From Methanobacteriota archaeon (GTDB lineage: Archaea; Thermoplasmatota; Poseidoniia; Poseidoniales; Thalassarchaeaceae): a stretch of 7,377 nt of DNA. Positions 1-4,875 of this stretch are shown in pieces; positions within the stretch are counted from its first letter, which is position 1; each line of letters starts with the position of its first letter. Position numbers and translations under genes: made by a program. The notes beneath the pieces are model-generated. The model was not told where the DNA came from, did not search any database, and was given only the letters and a program-made list of their open reading frames with translations. Where the stretch lies: contig NYYK01000003.1 in assembly GCA_002685895.1 (NCBI GenBank), positions 1-7,377 of the forward strand. Reading direction: 5' to 3'.

Positions 1-995
1 AATCGCGCAGTATCTGCCTCATCAACAGCCCGCAATTTCTCAACAAGAGCCATCTGATGCTCAACCTTATCCTGCATTGTAGCTAAAAGTTTGTAAGAAG
101 AACACAACACACCATCATTGAGATTAGAATCTGGACTAGCACTAAATGAGAATCCATTGTTAACAATATTGACCCAACTATTGCTAGTGGGGTCTTTAAA
201 TTCTAATCTCATTCCATCACCAGTGGCAACCGAACCTGTATAGAAAAATCCTAGTTTCGCATAATTATTGGGTGAAGGATGGGCGTTAGAATAGTCAAAT
301 ATTGGGCTGCTTAGGGAACGATCCCAATTAGCACCGTAACTGCTACTTGTTCCACCTGAACCGACATTAAATGCAGAGCCAGAAAGGGAGATTGTACTAT
401 CAACAGTCCATCCCGGAGCAAAAGTCCAAGCACCTGCCGAATCGCATTTGTAGTAATATTGCCCTACTGCTAATGAATCACTGTATGCGTCGTTACCGTT
501 ATTGTCATCAGTACTATGGAGGGTAGTAGCTACTAATGTGTGATTACCACCATATTTTGGAGCCCAAGTATGGCTGGCGGTCGTAGTACTGCCTCCGTTA
601 ATTGAATTGACACTCAGGGTTGTGTTGAGGAGTTCAAAGCCAGAGTATTCATCATGCAATACAACCAATCGCATTTGGAATGAACCAGATGGATTTGAGC
701 CAAGGTTTTGCACGGTGATTTGAATTTGGGATGAAACATTCCTCATGCCATCGATGAGATAGAGGTCTGCAGGTCGAGTGAACCCGGAATTACTAGGGTC
801 ATGGCTAGATAGGAGTGCAAAGTTATCTCGATCAGAAGAACTGACATAAGTCATATCGTAACTGATAGGCCTAACATCAATCCCACTGGCGGCTTCAACC
901 TCTTCAAAAAGTAGAGAAGAAGTCATGCTGGTTAGGCTGAGAGTCAACATCAAAGTAGCGACGAGCAGAGTCGGCCTAATCGATGCTAACCTCAT
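1..995 (-). CDS. Secreted beta-sandwich surface protein, partial (3' end outside window)
   Basis: An uninterrupted reading frame runs from ATG at 995-993 off the left edge, giving the first 331 residues. An in-frame TAG lies 13 codons upstream, and a GAGG Shine-Dalgarno sits a few bases before the ATG. Residues 1-36 look like a Sec signal peptide: R2/R7, a hydrophobic stretch at about 9-22, and small residues near AASG. Residues about 85-180 alternate polar and hydrophobic in a way that resembles CARDB/Ig-like adhesion modules, with the segment NHTLVATTLHS and an acidic Asp/Asn loop at 163-169. Residues about 181-298 are Ser/Gly/Asn-rich and resemble a jelly-roll or LamG/MAM-like beta domain; C184 and C298 could form a disulfide. 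Residues 299-331 change character to a charged, probably helical stretch that continues past the edge. The domain names are resemblance only. The protein is probably exported and may be surface-anchored beyond the visible part. The gene lies downstream of another envelope gene on the same strand. Confidence 0.8.
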   Translation of the reverse strand, partial: MRLASIRPTLLVATLMLTLSLTSMTSSLLFEEVEAASGIDVRPISYDMTYVSSSDRDNFALLSSHDPSNSGFTRPADLYLIDGMRNVSSQIQITVQNLGSNPSGSFQMRLVVLHDEYSGFELLNTTLSVNSINGGSTTTASHTWAPKYGGNHTLVATTLHSTDDNNGNDAYSDSLAVGQYYYKCDSAGAWTFAPGWTVDSTISLSGSAFNVGSGGTSSSYGANWDRSLSSPIFDYSNAHPSPNNYAKLGFFYTGSVATGDGMRLEFKDPTSNSWVNIVNNGFSFSASPDSNLNDGVLCSSYKLLATMQDKVEHQMALVEKLRAVDEADTAR

Positions 996-1040
996 GTTCC
1001 TCAGTGGCAAACCCTCTGTGCAATATTTGAACTAGTCGGT

Positions 1041-1060
1041 CTTTAGGATAAATCCTAAAG
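1041..1060. repeat. Perfect 9-bp inverted repeat, possible operator
   Basis: Arms CTTTAGGAT (1041-1049) and ATCCTAAAG (1052-1060) are perfect inverted copies separated by AA. The element sits in the 68-base gap between the two minus-strand envelope genes, about 33-50 bases upstream of the downstream gene's ATG. No T-run follows on the minus strand, and a two-base loop is poor for RNA hairpin folding. A dyad binding site for a dimeric regulator, overlapping an AT-rich promoter core (ATTTATCC on the minus strand), is therefore more plausible than a terminator. The function is inferred. Confidence 0.5.
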
Positions 1061-1063
1061 AAA

Positions 1064-1876
1064 TTATTCTGATTCATCATATACATTTCTTAGTCGATTT
1101 AGTCGTTGTTCTCTTTTGATACTAGCATAATAAATTCCAAGTGGAAGAGCCAATGCCATAACAAAACAACTCATCAATGCAGTTAGCGACCAGATCGACT
1201 CAACAAAAGGGTTCAATTGGAATTTTTCTACACCATTCAATGTATTGCTAACAATTGTAACATCTAAGTCCACAGCATCATTGTCTATAGCAGAGTTATG
1301 ACTCAATTCTATTTGCCATGAGACACTCATATTAGCACCCTCGAGAATCGATACGGAATCGTCCTTTGCGGCGCTCAAATTATCTGCTCTAATAGTTCCT
1401 AAACCGGAAAGTGGCAATTGATCTGAAAGTAGCCCTCTAATGGTAGTGCTATCAGTATCATCGATTACAATAGAGTGGGTGAAACCGTAATCACAGTGAT
1501 TTACCATTTCAAAATTGGAGTTCGGTTCCAAGCAGTTGAAATTCTCAGCATCATTGTCACCTAGCAAGGGGTGACTCCACCATTTACTACCCCCACTTGT
1601 AATTGTGAGAGAACTTCCTTCTGGAGCACCTGTGATGGTGATGTTCACCCAAGTGAGCGAGCCAGAAGAAGAACTGGTCCATAACATATTATCATCTGCA
1701 GTATCATTATCCAAATTCAGAATGATTGAGGACTCTTCCATTTCAGTGTGGTAATGGTAGTATTCAGATTCAATGGATGCCGAGTAGATGGAGTAACCAA
1801 GTACAATGATAAGGGTCACTGATAGGCCTAGTAAAGTGCGCAATAGGTTTGGATTGCGGGACAAGGCCTTCTGCAT
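1064..1876 (-). CDS. Membrane protein with two TM segments and a large external domain
   Basis: The protein has 270 residues and no recognised family. Residues 1-13 are basic (K3, R7, R13), followed by a hydrophobic segment at about 14-32 that can act as a signal anchor. Residues 33-225 are polar, acidic and rich in Ser/Asp/Asn, with N-x-S/T sequons (for example N58, N78, N182) and two cysteines (C115, C128) that could pair. A second hydrophobic segment at about 227-251 is followed by the basic tail KREQRLNRLR. The positive-inside rule puts both termini in the cytoplasm and the central domain outside. The ATG at 1876-1874 is the first in-frame ATG. A purine-rich GAGGGGGT lies about 13 bases upstream, which is long for a Shine-Dalgarno spacing. 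The gene is divergent from the ribosomal operon and lies upstream of a secreted protein on the same strand, so the two may form an envelope unit. The function is unknown. Confidence 0.75.
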   Translation of the reverse strand: MQKALSRNPNLLRTLLGLSVTLIIVLGYSIYSASIESEYYHYHTEMEESSIILNLDNDTADDNMLWTSSSSGSLTWVNITITGAPEGSSLTITSGGSKWWSHPLLGDNDAENFNCLEPNSNFEMVNHCDYGFTHSIVIDDTDSTTIRGLLSDQLPLSGLGTIRADNLSAAKDDSVSILEGANMSVSWQIELSHNSAIDNDAVDLDVTIVSNTLNGVEKFQLNPFVESIWSLTALMSCFVMALALPLGIYYASIKREQRLNRLRNVYDESE

Positions 1877-1943
1877 GGGCGGCCGAACTTACCCCCTCGC
1901 TTGAACTTGATGTTACACTACCATGCCAATCAATGTCAGTGCA

Positions 1944-1962
1944 GTCCCCCCATAGGGGGGAC
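1944..1962. repeat. GC-rich inverted repeat next to the ribosomal operon promoter
   Basis: GTCCCCCC (1944-1951) and GGGGGGAC (1955-1962) are perfect 8-bp inverted arms around ATA. The repeat stands in a moderately AT-rich intergenic region and ends eight bases before the TATA box at 1970-1977. It therefore lies where BRE/TFB or an upstream regulator would bind, in the gap between the divergent envelope and ribosomal genes. An operator controlling one or both directions is a reasonable inference. The position upstream of the expected transcription start argues against a 5' UTR attenuator for the plus-strand operon. Confidence 0.55.
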
Positions 1963-1969
1963 GATTGCG

Positions 1970-1977
1970 TTATATAT
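1970..1977 (+). promoter_or_regulatory. Archaeal TATA box for the ribosomal operon
   Basis: TTATATAT is the clearest TATA-like element in the intergenic region. Archaeal transcription usually starts about 25 bases downstream of the box, which places the start near 1998-2003. That leaves a 5' leader of only about 10-15 bases before the eS19 ATG at 2013, just enough for the AGGTG Shine-Dalgarno at 2002-2006. The following stretch (about 1979-1999) is strikingly GC-rich. Confidence 0.6.
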
Positions 1978-2012
1978 GTCGGGCCGGTCGGCGGGACGCT
2001 TAGGTGTTGTAC

Positions 2013-2483
2013 ATGACGACATTTCACGACGTTCCTGCAAATTTGCTGATTCCTGTATTGGCAGACCGGATGGCAACTACTGAGGAGATATCAAGACCAG
2101 AATGGGCTCTTCATGTGAAAACAGGAATTCACCGAGAAAGGCCTCCTACTCAAGAAAATTGGTGGGAAATCCGAACTGCTGCTGTTCTACGTAAAGTGGG
2201 CGCAAATGCTCCAATTGGTGTTAATCACCTATCTCAGATGTATGGTGGTTCGCGTGATCGTGGCAGTAGTCCAAACCGTGCAAAGGCTGGTTCAAGGCAT
2301 ATCATACGAACAGTTCTACAACAATTAGAGGATGCTGGTCTTGTTGAAGTCAAGACTAATTTGGCAGGCACAGTAAAACTAGGAAGAGGTTTGACTGCGG
2401 CAGGGCAAAAGTTGCTCGATGAAGTAGCCCATGAAGTGCGGCCACAGGCCGAAGCAGCAGCACCGGGACTTGATAAGTACTGA
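2013..2483 (+). CDS. rps19e: Small-subunit ribosomal protein eS19 (S19e)
   Basis: This is a component of the archaeal/eukaryotic 30S/40S subunit head, with no bacterial counterpart. The 156-residue product matches the archaeal family length of about 150. It opens with MTTFHDVPANLLI and contains the family core WALHVKTGIHRERPPTQ (about 29-45) followed by WWEIRTAAVLRKV. Next come the PIGVNHLSQMYGG segment, a Ser/Arg-rich RGSSPNRAKAGSRHIIR stretch, a QQLEDAGLVE helix and the closing GRGLTAAGQKLLD. The ATG at 2013 is chosen over an in-frame GTG at 2004 because AGGTG (2002-2006) is a good Shine-Dalgarno for it and family members start with this motif. It is the first gene of the operon. The Ala/Glu-rich tail at the C-terminus is slightly longer than usual. 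Confidence 0.97.
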   Translation: MTTFHDVPANLLIPVLADRMATTEEISRPEWALHVKTGIHRERPPTQENWWEIRTAAVLRKVGANAPIGVNHLSQMYGGSRDRGSSPNRAKAGSRHIIRTVLQQLEDAGLVEVKTNLAGTVKLGRGLTAAGQKLLDEVAHEVRPQAEAAAPGLDKY

Positions 2484-2514
2484 ATTAAATTGGGTGAGGT
2501 AGGTGTCTGAGATT

Positions 2515-2871
2515 ATGTCAACAGACGATTCTGAACTTGAGCGAATTCGTGCTGCCCGCCGAGCCGAGATACAACAACAAATTGAGGCTAGAGCTGATGA
2601 ACAATTACAATCAGAGGAGCAGCAAGCAGTAGCAACTCAGGAAGCAACGGCCTTGGCGGAAGCGATGCGAGTAATTTTGACTCCAGAAGCACGTCAAAGG
2701 CTTGCTACCCTTGAGTTAACTCGCGATGAAGTTGCTTTAGGAGTCAAGCGCCATCTTGTGAATATGCATAACGAGGGCCGACTCAAGGTACCTGTTGACG
2801 ACCAGACATTGAAGGCAGTGTTGACAAGATTAAATTCCAATCGTCGTGATTCGACAATTCGAAGGATTTGA
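2515..2871 (+). CDS. PDCD5-like DNA-binding protein
   Basis: This belongs to the PDCD5/TFAR19 family, small basic-helical proteins conserved in archaea and eukaryotes. Archaeal members bind DNA in vitro and recur beside eS19 and eL39. The 118-residue product begins with an acidic segment (STDDSELE) followed by IRAARRAEIQQQIEA, a long Gln/Glu-rich helix, then LTPEARQRLATLEL. The last part contains the family's typical segment LKVPVDDQTLKAVLTRL, ending in a basic tail, STIRRI. I prefer ATG 2515, with AGGTG (2501-2505) nine bases upstream. An in-frame GTG at 2503 would add four residues but would lie within that Shine-Dalgarno. The gene starts 31 bases after eS19 and ends nine bases before eL39, so it is surely co-transcribed. 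Confidence 0.93.
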   Translation: MSTDDSELERIRAARRAEIQQQIEARADEQLQSEEQQAVATQEATALAEAMRVILTPEARQRLATLELTRDEVALGVKRHLVNMHNEGRLKVPVDDQTLKAVLTRLNSNRRDSTIRRI

Positions 2872-2880
2872 GTGATTATT

Positions 2881-3036
2881 ATGGCTAGAAACAAACCAGG
2901 ACCTAAGAAGAAGCGACTGAATAAAGTTACCAAAACAAACCGCAGGGTTCCTGTTTGGGTTATGCAGAGAACCGCTAGGAATGTAACGAGCCATCAAAAG
3001 CGCCATCAGTGGCGTAGAAGCAAATTGCAAAGGTGA
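2881..3036 (+). CDS. rpl39e: Large-subunit ribosomal protein eL39 (L39e)
   Basis: This 51-residue protein is typical of the family, which comprises the smallest archaeal/eukaryal ribosomal proteins and lines the peptide exit tunnel. It starts MARNKPGPKKKRLNKVTK and continues with the diagnostic RRVPVWVMQRTAR (22-34), then HQKRHQWRRSKLQR at the C-terminus. It is highly basic with no acidic residues. A GTGAT element (2872-2876) acts as the Shine-Dalgarno. The gene sits in the classical archaeal order before eL31; its last codon and stop overlap the eL31 ribosome binding site. It is easily missed because of its length. Confidence 0.97.
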   Translation: MARNKPGPKKKRLNKVTKTNRRVPVWVMQRTARNVTSHQKRHQWRRSKLQR

Positions 3037-3037
3037 T
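3031..3037 (+). promoter_or_regulatory. Shine-Dalgarno of eL31 embedded in the eL39 stop
   Basis: AGGTGAT is a perfect match to the archaeal anti-Shine-Dalgarno complement and ends five bases before the eL31 ATG. It spans the last Arg codon and the TGA stop of eL39, so terminating ribosomes could reinitiate directly on eL31. Confidence 0.7.
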
Positions 3038-3042
3038 AATCA

Positions 3043-3333
3043 ATGGCCGACTCAAAATTATTCTATGGCACGCGCCACTACACAGTACCCCTCCGTGCTG
3101 CTTGGGCTTGCCAACGCACAAAGAGGGCAAAGCGTGCAATTGAGACCCTTAAGAAGTTCGTAGGACGCCATATGAAAGTGCAGGATGATGAAGAAATATG
3201 GATTGACCAGAGTGTCAACGAAATTATCTGGGCTAGAGGTATTCAGAAGCCACCCCGCAGAGTTCATGTAATTGTTGACCGTGTTGACGGAGACGACAGA
3301 ATCCAAGTTCTATTGGATGAAGGGAAATATTGA
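3043..3333 (+). CDS. rpl31e: Large-subunit ribosomal protein eL31 (L31e)
   Basis: This is an archaeal/eukaryal 50S/60S protein located near the tunnel exit. The 96-residue product has the family signature: RHYTVPLRAAW near the start, the basic KRAKRAIETLKKFVGRHMKV helix region, then IDQSVNEIIWARGIQKPPRRVHV (about 54-76), where the WxRGIxKPPRR motif is diagnostic. It ends with a short strand and an acidic GDDRIQVLLDEG segment. The start is ATG 3043, directly behind AGGTGAT. It follows eL39 by six bases and precedes eS17 by ten. In many archaea the gene after eL31 is aIF6; here it is eS17. Confidence 0.97.
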   Translation: MADSKLFYGTRHYTVPLRAAWACQRTKRAKRAIETLKKFVGRHMKVQDDEEIWIDQSVNEIIWARGIQKPPRRVHVIVDRVDGDDRIQVLLDEGKY

Positions 3334-3339
3334 GGCGAT
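3332..3339 (+). promoter_or_regulatory. Shine-Dalgarno that fixes the eS17 TTG start
   Basis: GAGGCGAT differs by one base from GAGGTGAT and lies four bases before TTG 3344. It overlaps the eL31 TGA. No comparable site precedes the upstream in-frame ATG at 3317, which lies inside eL31, and homologues begin at the GNIRP motif encoded from the TTG. Confidence 0.65.
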
Positions 3340-3343
3340 AATT

Positions 3344-3838
3344 TTGGGAAACATTAGGCCATCATTCATAAAAATTAGAGCTATTGCCCTCTGTGAAGAA
3401 TACCCCGATCAGTTCAGTCCTAACGATGGACGACCTATCTGCAATTGTGATTCAGTTCACAAATGCGTAGATTGCGATGAGGTAATGGTGTTTGATGGCA
3501 ATCGTCAATTGTGCGAAAAAGCTGATAAAGTTTCTAAATGCAAACCAATGCATAAGTGCGAAGATTGTGATCATGTAGTGACCTATAAAAAAGATCAGAA
3601 GCAATGCGGATATAAGGGCTGTAAGGGAAAATTCTCCGCCCCTTTCAGCAAAAACGGTTTCACTGACCCCTACCAACCTCATAATAATTCATTTGACCAC
3701 AACAAGAAATTAGTAGAGAAGTTCACTGACCTTTCAGTTTGGTCAGAAGAACTGAAAAAGGATGTTCTAGTTAACAAGCGTATGCGTAATTGGATTGCAG
3801 GCTATATCACCCGCTACAAGCAGCGTAGAGTTGACTGA
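3344..3838 (+). CDS. rps17e: Ribosomal protein eS17 (S17e) with large cysteine-rich insert
   Basis: This is an archaeal/eukaryal small-subunit protein; archaeal members are usually only about 60-70 residues, whereas this one has 164. The N-terminal part GNIRPSFIKIRAIALCEEYPDQFSP (2-26) and the C-terminal FDHNKKLVEKFTDLS (117-131) plus RMRNWIAGYITRYKQRR (146-162) together match one normal eS17. Between them, residues about 27-116 form an insert with ten cysteines (33, 35, 41, 44, 57, 66, 72, 75, 88, 93) and HKCxDCD motifs, arranged as two 31-residue repeats. This looks like one or two small zinc-binding modules. A second short insert (about 132-144) precedes the last helix. W150 replaces the basic residue usual in the RNRIAGYIT motif. 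The frame is intact across both junctions, which argues against an assembly error. The TTG start is supported by a Shine-Dalgarno. Its assignment as eS17 is strong; the function of the insert is unknown. Confidence 0.87.
   Translation: MGNIRPSFIKIRAIALCEEYPDQFSPNDGRPICNCDSVHKCVDCDEVMVFDGNRQLCEKADKVSKCKPMHKCEDCDHVVTYKKDQKQCGYKGCKGKFSAPFSKNGFTDPYQPHNNSFDHNKKLVEKFTDLSVWSEELKKDVLVNKRMRNWIAGYITRYKQRRVD
3446..3631 (+). repeat. Two tandem 93-bp (31-residue) zinc-finger-like repeats within eS17
   Basis: Unit 1 (3446-3538) and unit 2 (3539-3631) encode residues 35-65 and 66-96 of the eS17 protein. With a 31-residue register, these positions coincide: C35/C66, H39/H70, K40/K71, C41/C72, D43/D74, C44/C75, D45/D76, V47/V78 and C57/C88. 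The DNA is also recognisably similar around the HKCxDCD core, so the units probably arose by tandem duplication followed by divergence. The shared pattern is C-x3-HKC-x-DCD-x12-C. Confidence 0.75.
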
Positions 3839-4079
3839 TTGGGGTGAGTGCCTGACTGGGCAACAATTAGAGTTCGATTGGGCTCACGAACCACCATTTG
3901 TTCGACATCGTTCACAGGGGGTGGTCGAGCAGTTTTTCATTTGGCTTGGTGAAAATGGAGTTGCTAGACGAAGCATTCCCATACCAGACAGAGTAGGTGG
4001 TGGATGGATTTTATTCATTTACCAGCCAGTTGAAAAATCATTACTTGAGGCATGGCGCCCTTCTATTGAGGAGGAGTGA
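3831..4079 (+). CDS. Conserved-position hypothetical protein, about 82 residues
   Basis: I do not recognise this family. The frame is open from inside eS17 to TGA 4077-4079. TTG 3831, overlapping the eS17 stop by eight bases, is the most economical start. A further TTG at 3795 lies deep in eS17, and a CTG at 3852 has the better Shine-Dalgarno-like GGGGTGAG upstream, so the start is uncertain. The protein has five tryptophans, no membrane segment or signal, a central helix-like VVEQFFIWLGENGVARR (about 43-59), then IPDRVGGGWILFIYQP suggesting two strands, and the acidic end SIEEE. Its last codons (GAGGAGGAG) double as the ribosome binding site of trmJ four bases downstream, so the two genes are probably translationally coupled. 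The position between a ribosomal protein and a tRNA methyltransferase suggests a translation role, by context only. Confidence 0.65.
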   Translation: MTDWGECLTGQQLEFDWAHEPPFVRHRSQGVVEQFFIWLGENGVARRSIPIPDRVGGGWILFIYQPVEKSLLEAWRPSIEEE

Positions 4080-4080
4080 T
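4071..4080 (+). promoter_or_regulatory. Shine-Dalgarno that fixes the trmJ TTG start
   Basis: GAGGAGTGAT resembles GGAGGTGAT and ends three bases before TTG 4084. It overlaps the stop of the upstream small gene. The in-frame ATG at 3997 would require an 87-base overlap with that gene and has no such site, so the TTG is preferred. Confidence 0.6.
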
Positions 4081-4083
4081 AGG

Positions 4084-4875
4084 TTGGGTGAGAATCTCAA
4101 TATACCTCTCCCTGTACGTTCTTCTCAACTCATAGTAGTCCTAATTGAACCTGAAATACAAGGCAATGTGGGGGCAGTCGCTAGAGCCATGCTTAATTTT
4201 GGATTTGATGAGTTACGTATCATCTCGAAAATTGGATATGAATTTGAAGATGAAGCATTAGCGAGGTCTAAACACGCAAAAAAAGTCCTACTGGATTCAG
4301 TAATATTTCATGATTGGAAATCATGTATGGAAGATGTGTCACTAGTCATTGGTACTTCGGGAAAGCGAGAGTATGGTGAAAAGGTGTCATTCCGTCATTT
4401 CGTAATGCCTGAAGAGTTAGCAGTACGTCTGTTAGAAGTAGAGGGTAAGGTGGCTCTAGTCTTTGGCCGAGAGGGTGTTGGAATTCTAACCGATGAGTTG
4501 CAAATGTGTGATATTCTAGTAACTATTCCGACTTGGGAAGGTTATCCAATTCTAAATCTCAGCCATGCGGTATCGCTAATTCTCTATGAGATGCATAAGG
4601 CGTTATGTGATGGTGAATTAGGTAATCAGGTAGGCTTGCCTAAGACTACACATGCAAATCGTTTGTTAGATCCAGAATTGCGAAGAATGATACACAAACT
4701 AAGTGATGATTTGGCAGAAATGGTGAAAGTACAAGAACACAAGAGGCCAGGTATCGCTGAAACTCTAAAAAGAGTCATCATGAGAGGTATGCCTTTGGAT
4801 GATGAGGCACATAGAATTCTTGGAGTAATGAAACAGTCACGCGACTCTCTAAGTCAATCTATTGAAGAAGAGTAA
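4084..4875 (+). CDS. trmJ: TrmJ-like SPOUT tRNA 2'-O-methyltransferase
   Basis: This is a SpoU/TrmH-class methyltransferase using S-adenosylmethionine; the TrmJ group methylates the ribose of nucleotide 32 in the tRNA anticodon loop. The 263-residue product has motif 1 at 20-45 (LIEPEIQGNVGAVARAML then NFGFDEL, with the conserved N28 and R34), GTSGKR at 90-95, motif 2 LVFGREGVGILTDEL (125-139) and motif 3 IPTWEGYPILNLSHAVSLIL (148-167). Motifs 2 and 3 together make the trefoil knot and cofactor pocket. A C-terminal helical extension (about 195-257) resembles the TrmJ tail. TrmJ is favoured over other SpoU members by the N-terminal IEPEIxxNVGAxAR form and this tail. The TTG start follows GAGGAGTGAT. 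It is the last gene of the operon; its TAA directly abuts the queD stop on the other strand. The exact target nucleotide is inferred. Confidence 0.88.
   Translation: MGENLNIPLPVRSSQLIVVLIEPEIQGNVGAVARAMLNFGFDELRIISKIGYEFEDEALARSKHAKKVLLDSVIFHDWKSCMEDVSLVIGTSGKREYGEKVSFRHFVMPEELAVRLLEVEGKVALVFGREGVGILTDELQMCDILVTIPTWEGYPILNLSHAVSLILYEMHKALCDGELGNQVGLPKTTHANRLLDPELRRMIHKLSDDLAEMVKVQEHKRPGIAETLKRVIMRGMPLDDEAHRILGVMKQSRDSLSQSIEEE

Noticed and set aside
1041..1060. Inverted repeat as an intrinsic terminator
   Set aside because: No T-run follows on the minus strand and the loop is only two bases.
1901..2083. Short plus-strand frame across the intergenic region
   Set aside because: It runs through the TATA box and into eS19 out of frame, with no supporting signal.
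2694..3030. Minus-strand open frames opposite PDCD5, eL39 and eL31
   Set aside because: They lie antisense to certain ribosomal genes, lack ribosome binding sites and resemble no family.
3272..3343. Longer N-terminus for eS17 starting within eL31
   Set aside because: eS17 homologues start at the GNIRP motif, and GAGGCGAT lies directly before TTG 3344.
3446..3631. Cysteine-rich insert as an intein or mobile element
   Set aside because: There are no intein splice motifs, no endonuclease and no terminal repeats. The insert is too short and is made of zinc-finger-like units.
3452..3682. Minus-strand open frame opposite the eS17 insert
   Set aside because: I considered whether the cysteine-rich insert was an artefact of an antisense gene. 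The minus frame is a composition-driven hydrophobic shadow with no start signal, while the plus frame has patterned Cys/His repeats.
3997..4083. Upstream ATG for trmJ adding 29 residues
   Set aside because: It overlaps the preceding small gene by 83 bases, has no Shine-Dalgarno, and the added residues do not resemble TrmJ N-termini. TTG 4084 has a good site.
4062..4875. Identical SIEEE C-termini of the small protein and TrmJ as a sign of gene duplication
   Set aside because: The rest of the proteins shows no similarity, and acidic tails of this kind can arise by chance. In the first case the GAG codons also serve as a ribosome binding site.
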